In this document: positions 1 to 7,638 of the stretch, in pieces
Layout: every line of letters starts with the position of its first letter
How positions within the stretch are numbered: the first letter of the stretch is position 1
Origin: an uncultured Erysipelotrichaceae bacterium
Lineage (GTDB): Bacteria; Bacillota_I; Bacilli_A; Erysipelotrichales; Erysipelotrichaceae
Assembly (NCBI GenBank): GCA_944324155.1
Contig: CALUVF010000051.1
Location: 1-32,224, forward strand
Length of the DNA: 32,224 bases
Direction of reading: 5' to 3'
Notes under the pieces: model-generated
What the model saw: only the letters and a program-made list of their open reading frames with translations
What the model was told of the DNA's origin: nothing
Database searches by the model: none
Made by a program: the position numbers and the translations under genes

Positions 1-22
1 GTATCATTATAGACGAGATGAG

Positions 23-30
23 AAAAGGAG
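23..30 (+). promoter_or_regulatory. Shine-Dalgarno site deciding the surface-protein start
   Basis: AAAAGGAG sits 8 bases before the ATG at 39. The in-frame ATG at 18 has no such site, and its product would begin with extra charged residues before the signal peptide. Confidence 0.7.
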
Positions 31-38
31 AAAGATCA

Positions 39-2957
39 ATGAGAAGAAAATCTTTTGTCGTGGCGACTCTGGTCTGTATGTTCCTGTCTGTCGCCTTTGT
101 TCCGTTGTCGGCTGATGAGAATGCGCCAAGGGCCACAAAGACCCATGATATTTCTGGCGATGATCTTGTGCTTGATGAGAACAGTTGTGGCGGCAGTTGT
201 ACTTATAAGGTGAGCGGAAGTACAGTAGGCAAGGGTATCTTAGGCTGGGAAAATGCCAATAAGATCGAAGTCACGGGTGGGAATCACACAATTATTTTAA
301 ATAATGTAAGCATCGATGAAAGATCTAATAATATAGGAGGTCCTGATTCAGCGATCGATGTCGAAAACGGCGCTACATTGACTTTAGTATTAAAGGGATC
401 AAACACACTTTATGGTTACAGCAATCACCCAGCGATCTGGGTTGATGAAAGTTCGACTTTAGTGATCGAAGGCGAGGGGTCTTTAGAAGCCCGCGCTGGT
501 GATGCTACAGCTAGTAGTGGGGCTGCTGGTATTGGTGGTGGCTATGATGACGGCAATTTTGGAAATATCATCATTAACAGCGGTACGATAACTTCCTATG
601 GTTCAGGCGGCGGGGCTGGTATTGGTGGCGGTTATGATATCGGCTCAGGCGATTGCTCGGGCAGTATTACGATTAACGGTGGCTATGTTAAGGCGTATGG
701 TGGACAGGTCGGTCTTCTTTCGTCAGCCGGTGCTGGTTTGGGAGCTGGTGAAAACGCTAACTATACTGGTACGATCACGATTAACGGCGGTGTCGTTTTT
801 GCCAAAAGTGGTAAAGATGATATGCCAAGTATCGGCGGTGGTGGAAGGATCACAGGTAGCACTAGTCATGGAACATTTGTGACAGGCGATGATGGAAATG
901 CTGTGATCGTTGCGCCTAATGGTATCGGTGCCAATCAGAACTCTACTGAATGGAACGGTATCTTTATCAGCTATGGCGGCGATGAAAATTCGGCTACAGT
1001 CAAAGCCGATGGTACTGTTTTGATCGATGACAATGACGCTAATATCCAAGTATGGGGCGATCCAGTGCTTGACTATAATCTTGAAATTGCACCAAAGACC
1101 TATTTCCGTATTATTAAAAATGACCGCAATAATGAATCGGCTAGCATGACGATCGATAGCGATCATAAATTGATCAATAACGGTATTATCTATTTGGGAT
1201 ATGATCAAAATGACCCTTCTTATCTGATCTTGAATAAAGGATTAGATCAAACTAGCGGCAGCGGTTCTTTGGTCGTCGCCGGTATAGCTAAGGTCAAGCT
1301 GCCCTTAAGCGAAGGACTTGTGTCTTCTTTAGATGATGTGACCTATAACGGCCAGGCCCAAAAGCCTAATGTTTCAGTCGGATTCACTGGGCTTTGGGGC
1401 TATTCGCAAAACTTCTATGAGGGAAATGACTATACCAGAAGCGATGCCAACAATATAAACGCTGGCGAAGCTACAGTAACTTTAAGTGCGACGAGTCAGG
1501 GTAACTTATTAAATGGTACGGTGACAAAGACCTATACGATCCATGTGGCTGACTTTAACCTTGGGCTTGATAAGACCTGGGCGATAAAGGCGGGCGAGAC
1601 GAACTTAAAACTGCCTAAAGAAAATCTTTCGATCGCTTCAAATATTAAAGACGATATGGTTGATCTTAAAAACGGCACGCTTACCTGGTATTTAGATAAG
1701 AATATGACGATTCCTCTTGAAGCAGATTCTTTAGAGGATAAGCAGGTTGGCGATGAAGTTATTGTTTATGCCAAATATGAACATGGCGACACGAATTTTG
1801 TGAATCCAAAAGTTCATGAAATGACTGTTAAGGTCGTGGAATTTGATGTCCATGATGCCGCGATCTTTGATGGCAATGTCAATGTGACTGGCACGACCAT
1901 TTCTAAAGAATACAGCCTTGATAAGATCAATCTAACTGCCAAGATCGACCTTAAAGATGATGGCAACTTCAGTGATCCTTTGAGCTTGCCAGTGATTTGG
2001 GAAAGCGATGATGAAAGTGTCGCAATTGTTGACCAAAACGGTGTCGTGACTTTAGTAGGAGTTGGAAATGCGACAATTACTGCGACGATCCCCGAACACA
2101 AGACCGGCGATGAAGCTACGAGCTATTCAAGCGTGAGCGCAGAAGTTGTGATCGAGGTCACTAAGAGAACAGTCAAGGTTGATGAAAGTACCTTAAAGAT
2201 CGAGGCGCGCCCCTATGATGGGACAAGCGAAGTTTCAGCCAGGGCTGAACTTGTCAAGGGTGCTATCATCAACAATGACGACGCATCTTTAAAAGTAACT
2301 GCTACCTTAGATGATCCTAATGCCGGTGATGATAAGACTGTCAATGTTGTCTATTCCTTAGAGGGTGCCGATGCAGATAATTACATACTTGAGCCACTCA
2401 GCGGCATAGCAACTGTGACGATCACCAAAACTGATCCCAAAGATCATAATGTGACCAGCCAAGATGGCAAATTAGCGATCTTTAACAAGACGGAAAGAAC
2501 TTATTATTTCGCACTGGAAAATTTAGTCAATGATTTAGACGCAAGTTATAGTTTAGGAAGTGTCAGCTACATTATAGAAGATGTTAAGGACAATCCTTAC
2601 TTTACTAAAGATGATGTCAGCGTGGTAGCGGGAAGCTACTTGCGTGTTAATGTCAAAGCGGTGGAAAGCGATGTTGAAGGTGTTATAGCTAATATAGTAA
2701 TCGGTATCGCCTCGCAAAACTATGAGCCAATGAGTGCGACGATCGAGGTTTCTTCTTTAAATCCGAGCACTGAAGAACCCGACGAACCAGTTATAGAGCC
2801 AGAAGATCCCCAAGATCCTTCAAGTGAAGAAGATCCCGAGATCACGATTCCAAATACTCAAAGCAAGGTCACTGAACTAGTAAGTTATTTAGTGATTGGA
2901 AGCCTTGTGCTCACAGCTTTGGTCATAACGGTTTATCTTAAGAAAAAGGAAAACTAA
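39..2957 (+). CDS. Secreted, wall/membrane-anchored surface protein with beta-helix and Ig-like domains
   Basis: The ATG at 39 is preferred over the one at 18 because AAAAGGAG (23-30) lies 8 bases before it; this gives 972 residues. Residues 1-25 form a signal peptide (MRRKSF, hydrophobic core, cleavage near LSA-DE). The N-terminal third has repeated units of the kind GAGIGGGY...GSITINGG, typical of a right-handed parallel beta-helix or carbohydrate-binding adhesin. Next come a YNGQAQKP MBG/YDG-like module, a group 2 bacterial Ig-like module (ESVAIVDQNGVVTLVGVGNATITA) and a second YDG module (YDGTSEVSAR). An acidic, Pro/Glu-rich spacer leads to IPNTQ, a membrane segment and a KKKEN tail, which resembles a sortase sorting signal. 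It probably acts outside the cell in adhesion or glycan binding. The exact ligand cannot be told. It is monocistronic, with a terminator directly after it. Confidence 0.85.
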   Translation: MRRKSFVVATLVCMFLSVAFVPLSADENAPRATKTHDISGDDLVLDENSCGGSCTYKVSGSTVGKGILGWENANKIEVTGGNHTIILNNVSIDERSNNIGGPDSAIDVENGATLTLVLKGSNTLYGYSNHPAIWVDESSTLVIEGEGSLEARAGDATASSGAAGIGGGYDDGNFGNIIINSGTITSYGSGGGAGIGGGYDIGSGDCSGSITINGGYVKAYGGQVGLLSSAGAGLGAGENANYTGTITINGGVVFAKSGKDDMPSIGGGGRITGSTSHGTFVTGDDGNAVIVAPNGIGANQNSTEWNGIFISYGGDENSATVKADGTVLIDDNDANIQVWGDPVLDYNLEIAPKTYFRIIKNDRNNESASMTIDSDHKLINNGIIYLGYDQNDPSYLILNKGLDQTSGSGSLVVAGIAKVKLPLSEGLVSSLDDVTYNGQAQKPNVSVGFTGLWGYSQNFYEGNDYTRSDANNINAGEATVTLSATSQGNLLNGTVTKTYTIHVADFNLGLDKTWAIKAGETNLKLPKENLSIASNIKDDMVDLKNGTLTWYLDKNMTIPLEADSLEDKQVGDEVIVYAKYEHGDTNFVNPKVHEMTVKVVEFDVHDAAIFDGNVNVTGTTISKEYSLDKINLTAKIDLKDDGNFSDPLSLPVIWESDDESVAIVDQNGVVTLVGVGNATITATIPEHKTGDEATSYSSVSAEVVIEVTKRTVKVDESTLKIEARPYDGTSEVSARAELVKGAIINNDDASLKVTATLDDPNAGDDKTVNVVYSLEGADADNYILEPLSGIATVTITKTDPKDHNVTSQDGKLAIFNKTERTYYFALENLVNDLDASYSLGSVSYIIEDVKDNPYFTKDDVSVVAGSYLRVNVKAVESDVEGVIANIVIGIASQNYEPMSATIEVSSLNPSTEEPDEPVIEPEDPQDPSSEEDPEITIPNTQSKVTELVSYLVIGSLVLTALVITVYLKKKEN

Positions 2958-2966
2958 TCAAGAACT

Positions 2967-3002
2967 AAAAGGGAAGTTTTAAAAAAGAGATCTTCCCTTT
3001 TT
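2967..3002 (+). terminator. Rho-independent terminator after the surface-protein gene
   Basis: AAAAGGGAAG (2967-2976) pairs with CTTCCCTTTT (2992-3001) over a 15-base loop, and the 3' arm runs into the T tract. It lies 10 bases after the stop codon. Confidence 0.8.
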
Positions 3003-3018
3003 GTTTGACTAAAAGACC

Positions 3019-3047
3019 TTACTTTTCCTTGTGGTTTGTGTTAGAAT
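3019..3047 (+). promoter_or_regulatory. Promoter of the MATE gene, leaderless type
   Basis: TTACTT (3019-3024), a 17-base spacer and TAGAAT (3042-3047). The ATG at 3057 begins 9 bases after the -10 box, so the predicted transcript has 0-3 untranslated bases. No Shine-Dalgarno site fits. Confidence 0.6.
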
Positions 3048-3056
3048 CGTTCAGGT

Positions 3057-4409
3057 ATGAGTAGAACTAGTGATAAGATGGCCACCTGGCCAATAGGTAA
3101 ATTATTATTTTCAATGGGGCTTCCAGCGGTCTTTTCGATGCTGATCCAAGCCCTTTACAACATCGTCGATACCATCTACATCTCGCAGTATTCGCAAGAT
3201 GCCATGTTTGCGATCGGGCTTGTATATCCCATGCAGATGGTCGGGCTTTCCCTAGCTTTAGGGACCGGCGTTGGTATCGGCACACTCGTTTCGCGTCGTT
3301 TGGGTGAAAAGAGAAAGGAAGACGCTGGAAGAGTGGCGACAACCGGGATCATTCTGGCACTTATCCATGTGGTGATCATTTTCCTTTTAGGTATCTTTGC
3401 CTCTAAACCGTTTTTAGGTTTATATACGGATCGTGCTGAGATCGTTGAGCTGGGTTTTGAATATTTGAGTATCGTCATGTGCTTCAACTTTGGACAGATG
3501 CTTTCGGTCTGCTTTGAAAGGATCTTACAGGCTCAGGGCAATATGATCGCTCCGATGATCTCTTTGATCGTCGGTGCTGTCACCAATATCGTTTTAGATC
3601 CGATCTTGATCTTTGGCTATCTCGGCTTCCCTGAAATGGGCATGGCGGGGGCAGCGATCGCAACGGTTGCCGGTCAGATCTTAGGCATGATCGTCGTGGC
3701 GGTCATTGCCTTTAAGGGTGATCATGAAGTTAAATTCCACTTAAAAGGTTTTAAGATGGAAGCTGATAACGTCAAAAAGATCTATGCCGTAGGTCTTCCG
3801 ACTGCCATTATGAACATGATTTCTTCAGTTACGACGACCTTAATGAATGGGGTACTAGTCAAATATTCTGAAAATGCCGTCACAAGCTTAAGCATTTACT
3901 TCAAGCTGCAATCCTTCGTCTTTATGCCGGTCTTTGGCTTTAACCAAGGTGCTTTACCGATCTTGTCTTATAACTATGGGGCCCAGGATAAGGACCGTTA
4001 CTTTAAGACAGCTAAGCTATATATGTTTACAGCTTTGGGCTTTATGATCGTTGGAACGATCTTGTTTAGATTTGCGCCCGATCTCATGTTGTCGTTTTTC
4101 GCAATGGACAACAGCTTGAAGGTGATTGCTGAAGTGACCTTAAAAACGATCGCCTTATCCTTTATCCCAGCTGCTGTCTCGATCGTCTTTTCGACCATTA
4201 TGCAATCCTTTGGCAAGGGTACAATGTCAATGATCCAATCTATCTTAAGACAGCTGGGGATCTTGATACCCTGCGCTTATCTTTTATCAGCGCTGGGTGG
4301 TCTTGATGTGGTCTGGTATGCTTATCCGATTGCCGAAATATTGGTCGTTTTGATCTTTATTCCTTTGGTCATCAAGATCTACCGCAATGGCTTTATGGGG
4401 GTCGAATAG
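3057..4409 (+). CDS. MATE family multidrug/cation antiporter
   Basis: A 450-residue inner-membrane exporter of the multi-antimicrobial extrusion family. These proteins exchange Na+ or H+ for cationic drugs or metabolites. The N-terminal signature is clear (PIGKLLFSMGLPAVFSML...ALYNIVDTIYI), there are about 12 hydrophobic segments in two pseudo-symmetric halves, and the second half carries QSFVFMPVFGFNQGALPILSYNYGA, typical of the family. Length is as usual (about 450). There is no ribosome binding site, because the -10 box ends only 9 bases before ATG; the start is nonetheless well supported because the family N terminus begins here. A 34-codon ORF starts at the base after its stop codon. The substrate cannot be inferred. 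Confidence 0.93.
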   Translation: MSRTSDKMATWPIGKLLFSMGLPAVFSMLIQALYNIVDTIYISQYSQDAMFAIGLVYPMQMVGLSLALGTGVGIGTLVSRRLGEKRKEDAGRVATTGIILALIHVVIIFLLGIFASKPFLGLYTDRAEIVELGFEYLSIVMCFNFGQMLSVCFERILQAQGNMIAPMISLIVGAVTNIVLDPILIFGYLGFPEMGMAGAAIATVAGQILGMIVVAVIAFKGDHEVKFHLKGFKMEADNVKKIYAVGLPTAIMNMISSVTTTLMNGVLVKYSENAVTSLSIYFKLQSFVFMPVFGFNQGALPILSYNYGAQDKDRYFKTAKLYMFTALGFMIVGTILFRFAPDLMLSFFAMDNSLKVIAEVTLKTIALSFIPAAVSIVFSTIMQSFGKGTMSMIQSILRQLGILIPCAYLLSALGGLDVVWYAYPIAEILVVLIFIPLVIKIYRNGFMGVE

Positions 4410-4514
4410 ATGAGAGATCTAGATACGATCATTAAAGAGATCAAAGATTTAGAAGATGAATACGAAGATAAATTAGAGGCTTTTTTAAAGGAATTAGACA
4501 ATACACAAAACTGA
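4410..4514 (+). CDS. Candidate 34-aa acidic small protein coupled to the MATE gene
   Basis: The ATG follows the MATE stop codon directly (TAGATG), and a GGGGG run 8 bases upstream (4397-4401) could serve as ribosome binding site. The product, starting MRDLDTIIKEIKDLEDEY and ending NTQN, is very rich in Asp, Glu and Lys with heptad-spaced Ile/Leu, as in a short amphipathic or coiled-coil helix. It has no membrane segment. Translational coupling to MATE is plausible. Function is unknown. It is too short to exclude chance, although the junction and composition argue for a real gene. Confidence 0.45.
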   Translation: MRDLDTIIKEIKDLEDEYEDKLEAFLKELDNTQN

Positions 4515-4534
4515 TCCTGATATAATTTTCACAA

Positions 4535-4563
4535 TTGACTATAAGACCTTAAAAACCTATAAT
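4535..4563 (+). promoter_or_regulatory. Strong promoter of gap
   Basis: TTGACT (4535-4540), a 17-base spacer and a perfect TATAAT (4558-4563). AAAAGGAGG (4577-4585) follows in the leader, 13 bases before the ATG at 4599. This is a conventional leader, unlike the neighbouring MATE gene. Confidence 0.85.
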
Positions 4564-4598
4564 ATAGGTAAGTCATAAAAGGAGGAAATTATTAGATT

Positions 4599-5612
4599 AT
4601 GACAGTTAAAGTTGCAATTAACGGATTCGGTCGTATCGGACGTCTTGCCTTCAGACAGATGTTTGCTGATCCAAATTATGAAGTAGTAGCTATCAACGAT
4701 TTGACAGCTCCTAAGATGCTTGCTCATCTTTTGAAGTATGATTCTTGCCAAAAGAAGTATGATCATGAAATTTCAGCCGGTGAAGAATCAATCACAGTTG
4801 ATGGCAAAGAGATTCATATTTACAAGGAACCAGATGCTTCTAAATTACCTTGGGGCGAAATCGGTGTTGATGTCGTCTTAGAGTGCACCGGTTTCTATAC
4901 AAAGAAAGAAAAAGCTCAAGCTCACATCACAGCTGGTGCTAAGAGAGTCGTTATTTCTGCTCCTGCTGGAAACGACGTTCCAACTATTGTTTACGGCGTT
5001 AACGAAAACACTCTAAAGGCTGAAGATACTATCATCTCAGCTGCTAGCTGCACAACTAACTGCTTAGCTCCAATGGCCAAAGCATTAAATGACTATGCTC
5101 CAATCCAATCTGGTATCATGACAACTGTTCATGCTTATACTGGTGACCAAATGGTTCTAGATGGACCTCATCGTAAGGGTGATTTAAGAAGAGCTCGTGC
5201 AGCTGCTGTCAACATCGTTCCAAACTCTACTGGTGCTGCTAAGGCTATCGGTTTAGTTATCCCAGAATTAGCTGGTAAGTTAATCGGTTCAGCTCAACGT
5301 GTTCCTGTTCCTACAGGTTCTACTACGATCCTTGTAGCTGTCGTTAAGAGCGATAAGGAAGTTACTCCTGAATCAATCAACGAATACATGAAGAGCGTTG
5401 CCAGCGATTCTTACGGATACAACGATGAACCAATCGTTTCTAGCGACATCATCGGCGAAACTCATGGTTCAATCTTTGATGCAACTCAAACCATGGTAAC
5501 TAAGGTCGATGAAGGCGTTTACCAAGTTCAAGTTGTTGCATGGTATGATAACGAAAATTCTTACACAACTCAAATGGTAAGAACAATCAAATACTTCAAC
5601 AGCTTAAGCTAA
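4599..5612 (+). CDS. gap: Glyceraldehyde-3-phosphate dehydrogenase (NAD-type)
   Basis: A 337-residue cytosolic glycolytic enzyme that oxidises and phosphorylates glyceraldehyde 3-phosphate to 1,3-bisphosphoglycerate. The Rossmann motif INGFGRIGR is at residues 8-16 and the acidic residue in INDL (32-35) suits NAD binding. The active site is [12 protein letters not shown] with catalytic Cys151, and the C-terminal WYDNENSYT is conserved. Length is normal. Codon choice is more biased than in flanking genes (many GCT, GTT and CAA codons), fitting high expression together with the near-consensus promoter. It stands alone between a promoter and a terminator, without pgk or tpiA beside it. Confidence 0.98.
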   Translation: MTVKVAINGFGRIGRLAFRQMFADPNYEVVAINDLTAPKMLAHLLKYDSCQKKYDHEISAGEESITVDGKEIHIYKEPDASKLPWGEIGVDVVLECTGFYTKKEKAQAHITAGAKRVVISAPAGNDVPTIVYGVNENTLKAEDTIISAASCTTNCLAPMAKALNDYAPIQSGIMTTVHAYTGDQMVLDGPHRKGDLRRARAAAVNIVPNSTGAAKAIGLVIPELAGKLIGSAQRVPVPTGSTTILVAVVKSDKEVTPESINEYMKSVASDSYGYNDEPIVSSDIIGETHGSIFDATQTMVTKVDEGVYQVQVVAWYDNENSYTTQMVRTIKYFNSLS

Positions 5613-5636
5613 GACCTAATCTAAATAATTTGCACG

Positions 5637-5663
5637 AAAAAGACGCTTGATGCGTCTTTTTTT
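5637..5663 (+). terminator. Rho-independent terminator after gap
   Basis: AAAAAGACGC (5637-5646), loop TTGAT, GCGTCTTTTT (5652-5661) with a continuing T run. The T run is followed at once by the -35 box of the next gene. Confidence 0.92.
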
Positions 5664-5690
5664 AACATTTGAGGCGAAATTTTATATAAT
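5662..5690 (+). promoter_or_regulatory. Promoter of the XRE-RCC1 gene, leaderless type
   Basis: TTAACA (5662-5667), 17 bases, perfect TATAAT (5685-5690). The ATG at 5700 starts 9 bases later, so the expected untranslated leader is about 0-3 bases. The -35 box overlaps the end of the gap terminator. Confidence 0.7.
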
Positions 5691-5699
5691 AATAGGCGT

Positions 5700-7460
5700 A
5701 TGAACACTTTACCAACGAAATTATTAGCACTGCGCAAGCAGTACGGTTACTCGCAAAGCTATGTAGCAGAGTATTTAAAAATGGAAGTTATTGAGTACAT
5801 GGGCTATGAAAATGGCCGCAGCGTACCATCTTTTGCGAACCTTAAAAAATTGGCCAAATTATATAAGGTCAAGGTCGATGATCTGTTTGTCAATGAAAGG
5901 CGTATCAATTACTGGCAAGAGGAAGAAAAGAATAACGATACCCAAAACATCACCTACTTAGAGAAGCAGACCAAAAAGACCAAACGCAAGGCTTATTTAA
6001 AGACAAACCAAAAGGTCTTGATCGGGATCTGTGTCTCGCTTGCCCTCATTGCGATCATCGCAGTAGTGATCTGGCGCTTTGTTGCATCGAATAATGAGAT
6101 CTATGCCAAAAGGATCGAAAGTAATGCCAATCGCTTAGATGCCTCTAATACAAGCGTTGTCTATATCAACGCAATGGGCGGTGTAAATGGCTTAGGTGAT
6201 AACCTCAACGGGCAGTTAGACCTAAATTTCAGTGATGTCTTCAAGGTCCAAGAGGGCTCTAACTTTACGGTCGCACTTAAAAACGACGGTACATTAGAGG
6301 CAGCCGGATTAGATTCATCTTTGATGAAAGAATTAGAAAAGCTTGAAGGGATCGTCGATATAGCTGCTGGCAATTCTGAGATCATGGCTTTAGATGAGCA
6401 CGGCAAGATCCATTGTATCGGAACTGATGACTACTGTGATTTTAAGAGCGATAAGCGCTATACCCGGGTCTTTGCGACCTATGATGCCTATTTTGCCCTT
6501 GATACTGACGGGGTACTGTATTACGATGGAGAATTTGCCGGAGCCTCGCGCTTAGATGGTGTCAAAGATGTCAAAGATGTCGCAGCCAATCAGAATATGC
6601 TGGCTTACGTCACAAGTGATGGCCGGGTCTTTGCCCAAAGTACAAGCGGGACGTTAGGCGATGTCTCATCTTGGAACAACATCGTCGAGATCGCGATCGG
6701 CCTTAACTATATCGCTGGTTTAGACGCTAATGGCCAGGTGTATTTCGCCTCGCTTGAAGAAGATGCCTATAATTTCCACGCCGAGACCTTCAGCAAGGTC
6801 GAAACGATCGATGGTGGGGAAGATTACTTTGTTGCCTATGATGGTATGAAGGTCATCGGGATCGGCAATGATGAATATAAACAGTTTGAAAATGTCGAGA
6901 TTGAGCTAAAGACCCTTGACAGCGTCGAGAATATCAGCGTCGAGGTAAATGCCGAAAAGATGGTCCTTGAGATCAGCTTTGACGAGGTCGCCAACGCACA
7001 AAGCTACGAGATGACCTTTAATGAAGAGACTTATACTTCGACGACCAATCTCTTTGAGGTCAGCTATGCCAATTTACAAGATGGCTATGACTATAAGATC
7101 GACATCATCGCTAAAGGTGATGCAAAAGAGTACAACGATTCTTTATCGACCACCTTTATCTATACTTTTGAATATCCGATCCTAGAAGATAAGATCATCT
7201 TATCAGGAATGGTTGGCATGGACAGGGAGAATCTTGAGCGCTATTTGACAGAAAACGGTGCCACTAGCGCTAATATCAGCGCTGAAGCCGATAGTGGTTG
7301 TGATCCCGCCACTCAAAAAGAAGGTCAGGTTACAGCTGTCAGCGGATTAAATGATGGTGAAGAGATCACCCGCAAGGATCTCGCTGAAAGAAAGATCACT
7401 TATAAGTATTGTGTATTCGAAGATGCAGGAGAAGACAATAATGAAGATATGGCAGATTAA
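5700..7460 (+). CDS. Membrane-anchored XRE-type regulator with extracellular RCC1-like propeller
   Basis: A 586-residue protein of mixed build. Residues 6-63 are an XRE/Cro helix-turn-helix (LLALRKQYGYSQSYVAEYL, then YENGRSVPSFANLKKLAKLY). A basic stretch (91-105) precedes one membrane helix (about 106-126), which puts the HTH in the cytoplasm and the rest outside. Residues 150-395 hold about six RCC1-like blades (GLGDNLNGQL, NFTVALKNDGTLEAAG, NMLAYVTSDGRVFA). Residues about 410-490 look like an Fn3 fold and 498-575 like a PASTA unit with two cysteines (534, 571). The build suggests a one-component regulator that senses something in the envelope, which is an inference. Its ligand and DNA targets are unknown. 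The 3' end overlaps a 59-codon gene. Confidence 0.82.
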   Translation: MNTLPTKLLALRKQYGYSQSYVAEYLKMEVIEYMGYENGRSVPSFANLKKLAKLYKVKVDDLFVNERRINYWQEEEKNNDTQNITYLEKQTKKTKRKAYLKTNQKVLIGICVSLALIAIIAVVIWRFVASNNEIYAKRIESNANRLDASNTSVVYINAMGGVNGLGDNLNGQLDLNFSDVFKVQEGSNFTVALKNDGTLEAAGLDSSLMKELEKLEGIVDIAAGNSEIMALDEHGKIHCIGTDDYCDFKSDKRYTRVFATYDAYFALDTDGVLYYDGEFAGASRLDGVKDVKDVAANQNMLAYVTSDGRVFAQSTSGTLGDVSSWNNIVEIAIGLNYIAGLDANGQVYFASLEEDAYNFHAETFSKVETIDGGEDYFVAYDGMKVIGIGNDEYKQFENVEIELKTLDSVENISVEVNAEKMVLEISFDEVANAQSYEMTFNEETYTSTTNLFEVSYANLQDGYDYKIDIIAKGDAKEYNDSLSTTFIYTFEYPILEDKIILSGMVGMDRENLERYLTENGATSANISAEADSGCDPATQKEGQVTAVSGLNDGEEITRKDLAERKITYKYCVFEDAGEDNNEDMAD

Positions 7461-7620
7461 GAATCGTCCCAAGACTTTAATACTCAGTGATGAAGAATTG
7501 ATTATAGCGATCAAAAAAGGTTTGCTTAAGGGTGAAGATGTCTTGATTAGTACGGAACTTGAAGAAGAAGTTGCGATCAAAGACACGGTCTATGAGATCT
7601 ATCTGAGAAAGCAAGATTAA
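7441..7620 (+). CDS. 59-aa conserved-looking small protein, overlapping the XRE-RCC1 gene
   Basis: The ATG at 7441 is chosen because AGGAG (7427-7431) lies 9 bases before it; a longer frame from 7351 has no site. It overlaps the end of the preceding gene by 20 bases, so the two are probably co-translated. The product begins MKIWQIKNRPKTLILSDEEL, continues with IAIKKGLLKGEDVL and ends DTVYEIYLRKQD. This pattern (Trp near the start, a DEEL helix, a G-L/V-L turn, then a beta strand) resembles the small GYF_2-like domains sometimes attached to membrane regulators. That resemblance is weak. No membrane segment is seen. It may be a cytoplasmic partner of the regulator. Confidence 0.6.
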   Translation: MKIWQIKNRPKTLILSDEELIIAIKKGLLKGEDVLISTELEEEVAIKDTVYEIYLRKQD

Positions 7621-7638
7621 AAGAAAGAGAGTTGTTTT

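Noticed and set aside
500-850. Possible DNA tandem repeats in the GGTGGTGGCTATGATG-like stretch
   Set aside because: Similarity is at the protein level (GAGIGGGY and SITINGG units of a beta-helix); bases diverge too much for a DNA repeat.
723-1208. 161-codon minus-strand ORF opposite the surface-protein gene
   Set aside because: A shadow of the repetitive beta-helix region, with no promoter or ribosome site and Ile-rich antisense composition.
4599-5612. gap as a horizontally acquired gene because of its different codon use
   Set aside because: The bias is that of a highly expressed gene, and the strong promoter and terminator support that. No transfer signs were seen.
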